Of a stretch of DNA of 64,000 nucleotides, positions 27,113-34,929 are shown in pieces (within the stretch, counting starts at the first letter, position 1; the number at the start of each line of letters is the position of its first letter). Position numbers and translations under genes: made by a program. The stretch covers positions 1 to 64,000 of the forward strand of contig NZ_NTFY01000019.1 of the NCBI RefSeq assembly GCF_002289565.1, read 5' to 3'. The stretch comes from Rhodopirellula sp. SM50. Its GTDB lineage: Bacteria; Planctomycetota; Planctomycetia; Pirellulales; Pirellulaceae. Below the pieces are notes generated by a model. It worked only from the letters and a program-made list of their open reading frames with translations. It did no database searches and was not told the origin of the DNA.

Positions 27113-28729
27113 ATGGCAAAACGCAAATCAGCCAGTAAGAAAGTCAAAACGCGGTCACAGGCCTCGACCAAGGCAGGGCGAACCCAATCCAAGACTACCA
27201 ATCGGAAACGCGTGACCCGAAAAGCCGCCAAAGGAAAGGCGCCTAAACGCAGGTCCACGAAGCGTAAGAAGACAGCAACGCAGCCCGACCTGCCCGCCGT
27301 CCGCGTGCGGATGTTTCGCCAGGGGCTCGGGGACTGTTTCCTGGTGACGTTCGATGTCGGCGGCGACGAGCGTCACATGCTGATCGATTGCGGCACGCTG
27401 GGCAACAAGAATTCGGACGTCAAAACGAACGACATCGTGGAGCATCTCGAATCGACAATTCTGGACAACGGTCCGCTGCACGTCGTGGTCGCCACTCACG
27501 AGCATCAAGACCACTTGTCCGCGTTCCGAACCAAGGCGATGAAAGCGTTGGTCGGCAACGTCGGTCACGTCTGGTTGGCCTGGACCGAAAACCCCGATGA
27601 TCCGGACGCCAAGACACTTGCCAAGTACCGCAACGATTTGGGAAAGGCGTTAGCGGAGATCGCTCTTGCGTCGCCCGACACCGAAGTCGGCAAACAAGTC
27701 CATGACTTATTGGGCTTTGCCGGTGAAGCGTCCAACGATCCGTTGGGCTTTGCCAAGACCGTCAACGAAGCGATGGATTTCGTCCGTACAGGACTCGGCG
27801 TCAAGCCGAGTTATCACAATCAGGGAGATCTGATCGAAGCGGACTGGTTGCCGGGCTTTCGCATTTACGTGCTCGGACCGCCCCGCGACAAGGATCTGCT
27901 AAAAGATCTCGGCAAGCACGGCAGCGACGAACTGTACGGCCTGATGCGAGCGGCGAAACGAAGCGCAGCGACGCCGGCAAGCCCCGTGTCGGCTGCTGAA
28001 GAGGAGGCGTCTGAGCTGGAGCAGCCGTTCGATTCGCGATTTCGTCTTTGTGATGAAGAGCAAAAACGCCAGTTCTATCCCGGCTACTGCGAGGCGAAGC
28101 AGCACTGGCGATCGGTCGACGTCGGCTGGATGAACGCGGCCACCCATTTCGCACTCCAACTCGACAGTCTGACCAACAACACCTCGTTGGCGCTTGCGAT
28201 CGAGCGGATCGCGGACGGAAAGGTCTTGCTGTTTCCCGCCGACGCACAGCAAGGGAATTGGCTGTCCTGGCACGACCCGGAACTGCATTGGTCCGTCACC
28301 GACGCGGACGGCGCGGCTCGTAAGGTGACGGCCGCGGACCTGCTGTCGCGAACGGTCTTTTACAAAGTAGGACACCACGCCAGTCACAACGCGACGGCTC
28401 GCGGCCGGGGCTTGGAACTGATGGCCAACGAAGACGAATTAACGGCCTTCATCCCGGTCGATCGCAAACTGGCGCTCACTCGCAACCCGAAGGGATCTTG
28501 GCAAATGCCCGCCCGTCCCCTGTACTTACGTCTGTTACAAAAATGCCAAGGCCGCGTCGTCCGAGCCGACACCGGCTGGGCGGCAAAAGCCAAGTCTGGC
28601 GACGCGTCCGAGAAGGCACTGCGCGACCTGGCCGACGATGATCAATGGACCAACTGGAAAAACTCGCAAACCGCCGCCAAACACATCCGAACCGACAACA
28701 CCCTGTTCGTCGAGTATCTGTTGAAGTAG
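27113..28729 (+). CDS. MBL-fold hydrolase with Lys/Arg-rich N-terminal tail
   Basis: 538 residues. The ATG lies 9 bp after the protease fusion stop. Residues 1-60 are extremely basic and Ser/Thr-rich (MAKRKSASKKVKTRSQ, RKRVTRKAAKGKAPKRRSTK). The metallo-beta-lactamase fold follows: VRMFRQGLGDCFLVTFDVGG, then MLIDCGT, then the metal motif THEHQDHLS (His129, His131, Asp133, His134). The late KVGHHASHNAT block is like the KxGHHGS motif of ComEC-type MBL proteins. A long insert (about 150-330) separates the two halves. ComEC-like MBL domains include nucleases and phosphodiesterases, and a basic tail would suit a nucleic-acid substrate. No transmembrane or competence domain is present. Cytoplasmic. 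The operon link to the two-protease protein is strong. Confidence 0.87.
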   Translation: MAKRKSASKKVKTRSQASTKAGRTQSKTTNRKRVTRKAAKGKAPKRRSTKRKKTATQPDLPAVRVRMFRQGLGDCFLVTFDVGGDERHMLIDCGTLGNKNSDVKTNDIVEHLESTILDNGPLHVVVATHEHQDHLSAFRTKAMKALVGNVGHVWLAWTENPDDPDAKTLAKYRNDLGKALAEIALASPDTEVGKQVHDLLGFAGEASNDPLGFAKTVNEAMDFVRTGLGVKPSYHNQGDLIEADWLPGFRIYVLGPPRDKDLLKDLGKHGSDELYGLMRAAKRSAATPASPVSAAEEEASELEQPFDSRFRLCDEEQKRQFYPGYCEAKQHWRSVDVGWMNAATHFALQLDSLTNNTSLALAIERIADGKVLLFPADAQQGNWLSWHDPELHWSVTDADGAARKVTAADLLSRTVFYKVGHHASHNATARGRGLELMANEDELTAFIPVDRKLALTRNPKGSWQMPARPLYLRLLQKCQGRVVRADTGWAAKAKSGDASEKALRDLADDDQWTNWKNSQTAAKHIRTDNTLFVEYLLK

Positions 28730-28793
28730 TCGTGAACTATTAACCGTCATTGATACGCCGTCTCTCGGACAGGCCGCCGACCGTGACGTTTTT

Positions 28794-30089
28794 CTATTCC
28801 CTCGCGATTGATGACAGCCCGTCACGCAGGATTGCCATCGTCTCGGCTTGATAGCGCTGGACTCGCTGCTGCGCCGCCCGCGCTTTCTGCCGAGCCGACT
28901 CCGGGTTGCGGGCCAGCTCGAGGATGGCCGGGACGATGTTGGGAACGTCGGCGGGGTCATCGAGGTTAAACAGCCATTCGCGCAGTCCGATATCTTCCCA
29001 CATGTATCCTTTGGACGTCTGTTCGGCCCAGCGGCAGACGATCGCAGGAATCCCGTGGCCGATGCACATGATCGGCGAATGCATCTCGTTGCCGAACAGC
29101 CCCGCACTGCGGACATAGACGCTCATCGCCTCGCCGGTCAACCAGTACGTCGGCCGCCAGATCACGCGTTCGCGGACGTCTGCGGGCAGGCGATCCAAGA
29201 TCACGTCCTTTCCCACCTGCATTTGCGTTTGGTCTTCGGGGCAGAGCAAGACTTTCAAGTCGGTCGTCTTCGTGATCTCGATGATTGCCGCCCGCAATTG
29301 TGCGTGGTCGTGCTCCTTCATCTCCTCATTGCGAGCGTGTTTGACCGGGTCAAACGGACGGTCTTTGATCAACCAGTAGGGCGTGTAGCGAAGTCTGGGA
29401 ATGCAGCACAGGAACTTGCCGCTCTCCAAGCCGTGCTCGACCAGAAATGCATCCGCTTTTTCGTCATCACGCAAATCACAGGCGAACGCGCCGTCGGGAC
29501 CAAACTGCATGATCGGCGCCGTGCAGCCCTTGTCTTTGGCGAGTGCCAATGAGTGTGAATCGCGGAAAAACACAAACGCCGCGTCGCTGAGCACACGAAT
29601 CGTTTCGGCCATCGCCGCCGCCGACGTCGCCTGGGTCGAACTGGATTTCTTCGGCGGCAGCGTGATCCCATAGATGCCGTACGGTTTGCCGGTTTCCTCG
29701 GCCCAACGAACGACATCGCGCTGCGCGACCAGGGACGCCCCCGATCCATGCAACAGAAAATCGCAATCGTCAAACGCGGTCTTGAGCTGGTCCGCCCCCT
29801 TGGCGATCCGCAGCTTGGGGAATCGCGACAACAATAACGCCTCAACCCCGTTGTCCACCTTGCTCGGCCACAACGTGACTTGCACGTCGGGAAGATGCGT
29901 CTGGAGGATTCGCAGCACGCCGGGAGTGTGGGCGATGTCACCGATATTGACGGTCTGCCACGAAGACCGCAACAGAATGTGTTTCGGGGCCGTCGACTGT
30001 GCGCCCGCGAGAGTCGTGTTGCATGTCGCTACTGCCAGCAACGCCAAAAGATTTCGTCGGTTCATCGCGTTACGTTCCGCTGACGCCAT
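28794..30089 (-). CDS. Polysaccharide pyruvyl transferase-like protein with Tat-type leader
   Basis: 431 residues from the ATG at 30089, preceded on the minus strand by an AAGGA box. A second ATG at 30065 begins [15 protein letters not shown], a twin-arginine-like leader. [20 protein letters not shown] starts the pyruvyl-transferase domain. [52 protein letters not shown] and the late [19 protein letters not shown] are in family order, the last being the conserved H-P segment. The family transfers pyruvate or is a glycosyltransferase-like GT-B protein, normally cytoplasmic, so the exported leader is odd. Convergent with the MBL gene, 64 bp away. Confidence 0.8.
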   Translation of the reverse strand: MASAERNAMNRRNLLALLAVATCNTTLAGAQSTAPKHILLRSSWQTVNIGDIAHTPGVLRILQTHLPDVQVTLWPSKVDNGVEALLLSRFPKLRIAKGADQLKTAFDDCDFLLHGSGASLVAQRDVVRWAEETGKPYGIYGITLPPKKSSSTQATSAAAMAETIRVLSDAAFVFFRDSHSLALAKDKGCTAPIMQFGPDGAFACDLRDDEKADAFLVEHGLESGKFLCCIPRLRYTPYWLIKDRPFDPVKHARNEEMKEHDHAQLRAAIIEITKTTDLKVLLCPEDQTQMQVGKDVILDRLPADVRERVIWRPTYWLTGEAMSVYVRSAGLFGNEMHSPIMCIGHGIPAIVCRWAEQTSKGYMWEDIGLREWLFNLDDPADVPNIVPAILELARNPESARQKARAAQQRVQRYQAETMAILRDGLSSIARE

Positions 30090-30203
30090 CTTTGATTCCT
30101 TGGGATAGAGGTTGGGGACCCTGATATTAATCACTTCCCGGGCAACAAAGTAGTTGCCGCTTGGTGCCCGCGCAATGCCTTTGACGATAGCGCTCAAGAA
30201 GCT

Positions 30204-30277
30204 AGCGGAACGGCGCGAGCCGTCCGGTGTCAGCTTGAAAACACCTTGAAATACCGGAGGGCTCGCGCCCTACCGCT
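30204..30277. repeat. Imperfect hairpin of the CGCGCCCTACCGCT repeat family
   Basis: Arms 30204-30228 and 30253-30277 are 25 bp long with four mismatches. The right arm recurs at 31171-31195. This is part of the 440-bp gap between the pyruvyltransferase-like gene and the Cys-rich gene. The rest of the gap holds the element at 30368 and no gene. Confidence 0.75.
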
Positions 30278-30367
30278 AACAAACAACACCCCGGTTGGCG
30301 TCAGAGTAGGTGGCATTGTGTCCCTGCCCTAACGTAAAACAGCGAACACTGCGATTCTCCGCTCGCC

Positions 30368-30407
30368 CCTCCCTGCCAGGGAGGGTGACTTTAAAACTGC
30401 ACGACCT
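30368..30407. repeat. Dispersed CCCTGCCAGGGAGGG element, copy 1
   Basis: CCTCCCTGCCAGGGAGGGTG plus the following TAAAACTGCACGACCT. Related copies occur inverted at 35171-35225 and direct at 53222-53264. The core CCCTCCCTGCCAGGGAGGG is a near-palindrome. Confidence 0.75.
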
Positions 30408-30529
30408 CAAAAAGCGTGGGTGATTTCCATGAGTCGATGCCAATGCTCGGAGGCGGGTTTGACTCGTATGATTGGCGTTGCCGAGGCATCGAACTTGCCG
30501 CAGAGCGGATCGAGGGCTAGAATCGAGGC

Positions 30530-30928
30530 ATGAATTCCCCCTTTCTTGCCCTGCTGTTGATCATCAATTTATTGGCGTGTCCGCTGCGTTGCCTGTCGTG
30601 CGAAACGACGGCGGCGGCGGGTGAGGAACGCGCGGCGGAGACGTGTGCTTGTTGTTCGCATTGCGATCAGGCTCCCCTCTCGGCCCCGCCCGCACCCTGC
30701 GGTGATGAGTGCAATTGCCAGAGCTGTATCTGCGAAGGCGCCGTCATTCAGACGGAGACCGAGTTGCCGGACACGGATCTGCTGATCTGTTGGGAACAAC
30801 CGACATCGGCTCCTGTCGCTTGCTCTACTGGGCAAGACCTAGTCTTGACGCGACACGGGTTTGCCTGCACCGGGCAACTTTGCTGCGGTCGCGATGTGCG
30901 CGTTGCGCATCAATCTTGGCTGATTTGA
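30530..30928 (+). CDS. Cys-rich secreted small protein
   Basis: 132 residues. GAGG lies 5 bp before the ATG. The signal peptide (MNSPFLALLLIINLLACPLR) is followed by a Cys-dense region: CETT, then ETCACCSHCDQAP, CGDECNCQSCICEGAV and, near the end, CTGQLCCGRDV. Including the leader it has about 20 cysteines. The family is not recognised. The clustered CxC and CxxC pairs suggest metal binding or a disulfide-rich exported protein. No metal-transport gene is adjacent; the nearest P-type ATPase is 13 kb away. It stands alone between repeat-rich gaps. Composition and RBS support a real gene. Confidence 0.65.
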   Translation: MNSPFLALLLIINLLACPLRCLSCETTAAAGEERAAETCACCSHCDQAPLSAPPAPCGDECNCQSCICEGAVIQTETELPDTDLLICWEQPTSAPVACSTGQDLVLTRHGFACTGQLCCGRDVRVAHQSWLI

Positions 30929-31020
30929 GCCGACCGCTTCCAAGGAACGCCTGAATCGCAATCGATGATTGCGTCTTCGTCGTTCGCCGTTTGCGCCAAT
31001 CGCGGACCGGGTGAAGAAAT

Positions 31021-31048
31021 GTAGGGCATGCTGTGCATGCCTTCTGTC
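31021..31048. repeat. 28-bp palindromic repeat, inverted copy
   Basis: GTAGGGCATGCTGTGCATGC and the next 8 bp are the reverse complement of 10631-10658 with one mismatch. Confidence 0.8.
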
Positions 31049-31061
31049 ACGCACATTGAGA

Positions 31062-31232
31062 CTCGTTCCCAGGCTCCGCCCTACGCCGTGAACGATTTAT
31101 TTCCTGTGTTTGACGAGGTTTTAGCGGCAGGGCGCAAGCCCTCCGGCTTGCGCATCGTTGCCAACACACCGGAGGGCTCGCGCCCTACCGCTAAAAAATC
31201 GTTCACGGCGTAGGGCGGAGCCGGGGAACGAG
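31062..31232. repeat. Nested inverted-repeat element (171 bp)
   Basis: The outer arms 31062-31095 and 31199-31232 are 34 bp long and differ at one position; the outer arm begins CTCGTTCCCAGGCTCCGCCC. Inside lie imperfect inner arms, 31118-31144 and 31171-31197, of the TTTTAGCGGCAGGGCG family. A small hairpin (GCGCAAGCC-CTCC-GGCTTGCGC, 31132-31153) overlaps the left inner arm. No ORF is inside. It ends 16 bp before the stop of the epimerase gene, so it could affect that transcript's 3' end. It occupies most of the 320-bp gap. Confidence 0.85.
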
Positions 31233-31248
31233 TTGATGCTGTCGCTGA

Positions 31249-32139
31249 TCAGTCGCCGGGCCAATGCTGGGCGATCTTGTTGCGCAGGAAATCGGCGCTG
31301 CGACGCAATTGATCGATCCCGTCGACGCCGTCTTCGATGCTGATCCAGCTGTCAAATCCCTTGCCGGCCAGTTCGCTGAAGATCGCGTCGTAGTCGTTCA
31401 GGCCCTTGCCGATTTCGCCGTGGCTGAGCCGTTTGGCGTAACCGACTGCGCCGCCTTCTTCACGCCGCAAGTCCTCCAGCGTTCCCTCAATCAGGTAACG
31501 GTCGCTGGCGTGCATCGTGACGACGCGATCGGAAACCCGCTTGAGCAATGCGATCGGATCGTCGCCGGCCAGGAATGCGTTGCTGGGGTCGTAATTGACG
31601 CCGAAATTGGGATGATCGATTGCTGCGACCAGAGCACAGAAAACGTCCATCGCCTGAGCGAACTCGGGGTATTCCCAAAAATCGTCCTTGTAGTGGTTTT
31701 CCAGGATCAACGTGATGCCGTGCTGTTGGGCCAGCGGCAGACAGGCCGCGATGCTGTCGGCGGCAAGCCGAATGCCCTGCTCCACGGTCAGCTCCGGCCG
31801 ACGCTGGCCGCTGAGGACGCGGCAGTAGCTTCCGCCGAGCGCGTGGGTCATCTCGATCCAACGTTTTTGTTTGGCGATCTCGGCCTCACGGAAGGCGGCA
31901 TCGGGGTGGGTGAAGTCGGGCGAACAGCAGAGCATGGGGATGCTCATGCCCAGTTCTTCGACTTGTTTTCGCAGCACGGGCCAATTCGCGGGATCGGCCA
32001 GCTCCAGAAAACCGGCGTAAAACTCCAGACCGTCGATGTCCAGCGTGGTCGCCAGCTCGAACCACTCGGCCAGTGTCATCGAGCCGTCTTTGCAGAGCGC
32101 CTGCATGTAGGCCTTGGGGAATGCGGCAAGTTTCGGCAT
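31249..32139 (-). CDS. Sugar phosphate isomerase/epimerase (AP endonuclease 2-type TIM barrel)
   Basis: 296 residues from ATG 32139, which has GAGAAG upstream and gives MPKLAAFPKAYMQALC. An in-frame TTG at 32151 is less likely. DIDGLEFYAGFLELAD, ITLILENHYKD (metal-ligand Glu), FGVNYDPSNAFLAG and VVTMHASDR (His ligand) follow the order of xylose-isomerase-like TIM barrels, with SWISIEDGVDG supplying the final acidic ligand. The likely reaction is isomerisation or epimerisation of a keto-sugar. It is the last gene of a three-gene minus-strand operon, 8 bp after the dehydrogenase. Confidence 0.87.
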   Translation of the reverse strand: MPKLAAFPKAYMQALCKDGSMTLAEWFELATTLDIDGLEFYAGFLELADPANWPVLRKQVEELGMSIPMLCCSPDFTHPDAAFREAEIAKQKRWIEMTHALGGSYCRVLSGQRRPELTVEQGIRLAADSIAACLPLAQQHGITLILENHYKDDFWEYPEFAQAMDVFCALVAAIDHPNFGVNYDPSNAFLAGDDPIALLKRVSDRVVTMHASDRYLIEGTLEDLRREEGGAVGYAKRLSHGEIGKGLNDYDAIFSELAGKGFDSWISIEDGVDGIDQLRRSADFLRNKIAQHWPGD

Positions 32140-32147
32140 GATGCTTC

Positions 32148-33176
32148 TCAAACGGGTTTCAACACAGATTTGACGACTTCGCCCCGGTGCATCTTTTCAA
32201 ACGCTTCGTGCCACTGATCGATCGGCCAGACGCCGCCGATGATCGGTCGGACATCCAGTTGGCCGCTGGTCAGCAACGCCAGCACCCGTTCCCAGATCGG
32301 CCAGTTGTGACTGAAGCTGCCTTGCAGCGTGACGTTTTTTTGAACCAACGGATCCAGATTAAAGCCCAGCGGCTGCGGCCCCCAGCCGACCTTGCTGATC
32401 CAACCGGCCGGTCGAACCACATCGATCGCAATCTTCAGCGTCGCACTGGCACCGGCCGCATCGATCACGCCATCGCAACCCAAGCCGTCGCGCTGGCGTG
32501 CCCACCCGCTCGCATCGCCGACGATGCCTTCGCACCCGTAATGCTTTTGTGCGATTTCCAGTCGCCGCCGATCCGATTCCAAACCGACCAGGGCAACTTC
32601 GGCACCGCACAGACGAGCCATCGCGGCGCACAGGATGCCGATGGTTCCCGGCCCCAGCACGATGACCCGATCACCGGGTTCGATCCGTGCGTTTCGAACG
32701 ACGGCGTTGTAGGCCACACAGCAGGGCTCGGTCAAACAAGCGTGTTCGAATGCCAAGGAATCCGGCACGTTGTGCAGGATTCGAGCGGGGACGCGAACGT
32801 ACTTCGTCATCGCGCCATCGACACCGTACCCAAACCCTTTGCGGGTCGGATCCAGGTTGTACAGCCCGCGGCGGGTCATCGGGTTTTGCTGGTCGATGAT
32901 CGCCGCGGTTTCGCTGACGACGCGATCACCTTCTTTCCAGCCCTCGACCGCTGATCCGAGTTCGGCAATGTGTCCGCCGAATTCATGGCCCAGCACGACC
33001 GGATAGTTGACCGGCCAGGAATGATTGGCGGTCCACTGGTGCAGATCGCTGCCGCAGACGCCGACGTTGGCGACTTCCAGCAAAACATCCTCGGGGCCGA
33101 TCGACGGTCGGTCCATCTCCCTCAATTCCACCGATTCCGGTTCGGGGGCGAAATTAACGACGGCGGCTGATTTCAT
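32148..33176 (-). CDS. Zinc-type medium-chain alcohol/polyol dehydrogenase lacking structural-zinc cysteines
   Basis: 342 residues with AGGAAAG 8 bp before the ATG. Catalytic zinc ligands are present: CGSDLHQW (Cys) and GHEFGGH (His, Glu). The Rossmann motif is VIVLGPGTIGILCAAMA. The region where the four structural-zinc Cys normally lie reads QQNPMTRRGLYNLDPTRKGF, with no Cys, while the flanking RGLYNL pattern is preserved. Some MDR enzymes naturally lack this zinc. It likely oxidises a sugar alcohol or sugar acid with NAD(P). Between an aldolase-like gene and an epimerase, it fits a carbohydrate-acid pathway. Confidence 0.87.
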   Translation of the reverse strand: MKSAAVVNFAPEPESVELREMDRPSIGPEDVLLEVANVGVCGSDLHQWTANHSWPVNYPVVLGHEFGGHIAELGSAVEGWKEGDRVVSETAAIIDQQNPMTRRGLYNLDPTRKGFGYGVDGAMTKYVRVPARILHNVPDSLAFEHACLTEPCCVAYNAVVRNARIEPGDRVIVLGPGTIGILCAAMARLCGAEVALVGLESDRRRLEIAQKHYGCEGIVGDASGWARQRDGLGCDGVIDAAGASATLKIAIDVVRPAGWISKVGWGPQPLGFNLDPLVQKNVTLQGSFSHNWPIWERVLALLTSGQLDVRPIIGGVWPIDQWHEAFEKMHRGEVVKSVLKPV

Positions 33177-33242
33177 GTTGGTTCTTTCCTGAGCTGGGAT
33201 AGCCTTCCAGGCTGTCGGGATCGAGATGGCGAGTCGGGAAAC

Positions 33243-33935
33243 CTATTCCACGGTTTGTGCATGAACCGCGTCGCAAATCAATTTCAACGAAGCTTCCAAA
33301 TCCCCGTCGGCCGTTTTGAAGGCATCGGCGTCGATCGTCAGCGGCGCGCCCAAGACGACCAGTGGCGCCCCGTACTTGGGACATTCGATGGCTTGTTCGA
33401 GTGACAGACCGCCGACAGCCTGGACGGGAATCTTGACCGCGCCGACCACCTCACGAAGCTGGTCCAGCGGGCTCGGCATCCGCAGCCCGCGGGCCGCAAT
33501 GCCGCGACGCTCATCGTAACCGATGTGATGGATCACAAAGTCACAGCCGAGGTCTTCGAGCCACTTCGCCCCGGCTACCATGTCTTCGCAAACCATGTTG
33601 TCTCCCATCACCTTGCAGCCAAAATCCGCACCGGCTTTGACGACGCAACGGATGGTTTCTTCGTGGGCGCGAGCCATCACGACGACGTGCGTGGCACCGG
33701 CCTTGGCCATCATCTCGGCTTCCAAGTAGCCGCCGTCCATCGTTTTCAGATCCGCCACGATCGGCGTCTCGGGAAACGCCTCCCGCAACGCCCGTACCCC
33801 GTGCAACCCTTCGGCCAAGATCAGCGGCGTGCCGGCTTCCAACCAATCCACCCCAGCCCGCATGGCCAGATGAGCGGTTTCGAGTGCTTCGTCGATGTTG
33901 GTCAAGTCGAGAGAGATTTGGACGATGGGTCGCAT
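33243..33935 (-). CDS. KGPDC/hexulose-6-phosphate synthase-like (OMPDC superfamily)
   Basis: 230 residues from ATG 33935 (MRPIVQISLDLTNIDEALET). The frame is open upstream to 34166 but only through repeats, and this start fits the family N-terminus. VDWLEAGTPLI, then PIVADLKTMDGG with the DxKxxD catalytic motif, then KVMGDNMVCEDM and FVIHHIGYDERR follow superfamily order. VQAVGGLSLEQ is the phosphate-binding loop. By family it is a 3-keto-L-gulonate-6-phosphate decarboxylase or a hexulose-6-phosphate synthase. No 6-phospho-3-hexuloisomerase is adjacent, so sugar-acid catabolism is at least as likely as formaldehyde fixation. First gene of the operon; 66 bp to the dehydrogenase. Confidence 0.85.
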   Translation of the reverse strand: MRPIVQISLDLTNIDEALETAHLAMRAGVDWLEAGTPLILAEGLHGVRALREAFPETPIVADLKTMDGGYLEAEMMAKAGATHVVVMARAHEETIRCVVKAGADFGCKVMGDNMVCEDMVAGAKWLEDLGCDFVIHHIGYDERRGIAARGLRMPSPLDQLREVVGAVKIPVQAVGGLSLEQAIECPKYGAPLVVLGAPLTIDADAFKTADGDLEASLKLICDAVHAQTVE

Positions 33936-33963
33936 GGGGAGTGGGGAGTGGGGAGGGAATGAA

Positions 33964-34052
33964 GTGGGATAGGCTTCCAGCCTGTCGTCTTTGCAATGAC
34001 AGGCTGGAAGCCTATCCCACGTTAACTCGTTCCCAGGCTCTGCCTGGGAACG
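33964..34052. repeat. Two adjacent hairpin elements
   Basis: A perfect 23-bp inverted repeat (33964-33986 with 33998-34020; GTGGGATAGGCTTCCAGCCT begins the left arm) is followed by CGTTCCCAGGC-TCT-GCCTGGGAACG (34028-34052). A diverged relative of the first lies at 33192 (GATAGCCTTCCAGGCTGTC). The second shares CTCGTTCCCAGGCTC with the outer arm at 31062. Both lie upstream of the operon start at 33935. Confidence 0.85.
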
Positions 34053-34091
34053 CAATGCGTCGCCGGCTCTGCCGGCTGGCTGGTTGATTCG

Positions 34092-34302
34092 GGAGGCGGA
34101 GCCTGGGCTGCGCAAAATCTCTCCGGTGAAACGTGCATTCATTCGCAGAATCTTGGCGGTTTCCATTCCGTCGGGGGCTTCTTGGGATCAGCCGTTTGGC
34201 GCCAGCCTACGGGCACTCCGTTGTTGCCGAGGCCCGAACGCTTGCGCGAATCGGCTGATGTCAATCGTGTTTTTGATGCCCAACCGCTCCATGCTCATCG
34301 TT
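34092..34302. repeat. Long dispersed repeat, copy B (about 211 bp)
   Basis: Direct-orientation relative of 10326-10535. Its right end falls 4 bp before the stop codon of the DUF1080 gene (minus strand, stop at 34306-34308). Together with the hairpins to its left it fills the whole 370-bp gap. Confidence 0.8.
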
Positions 34303-34305
34303 GGC

Positions 34306-34929
34306 CTACGGCAACTCCATCACTTCGACTTTGCGAATGTGAACCTTGCTGCCTGGATCGTGTTGTTGGAACGCAAAGTGGCCTTGTTTGAAGGTCAAAT
34401 CAAAATCCAAGTACTCGTACAATTCGTTGCCATCGATGGTGACCTTGATCCGCGTCATGTTGCGGCCACGCCAAACGTCGTCGCGGACTTCCAAGTCATA
34501 GGTGAACCAGGTTCCGGGTTTGACATGCTGCTTGTAGACGTGGCACATCCCATAGATCGATCCGGTGCGAATCGGATCGGTGTGGGTGCTGTCGATTTGT
34601 GCTTCGTAGCCATCGGTGAATCCCGGCTTCCGCGTGGTGCGGAAGTACAGACCGGAGTTGCCGCCGTCGTTGATCTTGATTTCGGCGCGATAGCGAAAAT
34701 TCTTGTAGGGTCCCGTCGTGTTGACCAACATCGACGGCGGTCCGGAGCCGGCGATCGCGCCGTCTTCGACTTTCCAAACACTCTTGTCATTGCCGACCTT
34801 TTCCCAGCCCTCGAGCGTTTCGCCGTCGAACAGGGACACCCACTTGCCATCTTCGGCCGGGGCAGTTGATGCGATGAAACAAAGTGACAATGCGGCAAAG
34901 CCGCAGAACAAACGTCGAGCAATCGTCAT
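34306..34929 (-). CDS. Secreted DUF1080 (3-keto-disaccharide hydrolase) domain protein
   Basis: 207 residues with a signal peptide ending STAPAED. The single domain runs from WVSLFDGETLEGWEKVG through VWKVEDGAIAGSG, GGNSGLYFRT and YEAQID to GHFAFQQHDPGSKVHIRKVE, the full order of DUF1080 (concanavalin-like jelly roll). Some family members cleave 3-keto-glycosides. It is probably periplasmic and acts on sugars. It is transcribed alone; the repeat at 34092 directly abuts its 3' end. Confidence 0.9.
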   Translation of the reverse strand: MTIARRLFCGFAALSLCFIASTAPAEDGKWVSLFDGETLEGWEKVGNDKSVWKVEDGAIAGSGPPSMLVNTTGPYKNFRYRAEIKINDGGNSGLYFRTTRKPGFTDGYEAQIDSTHTDPIRTGSIYGMCHVYKQHVKPGTWFTYDLEVRDDVWRGRNMTRIKVTIDGNELYEYLDFDLTFKQGHFAFQQHDPGSKVHIRKVEVMELP

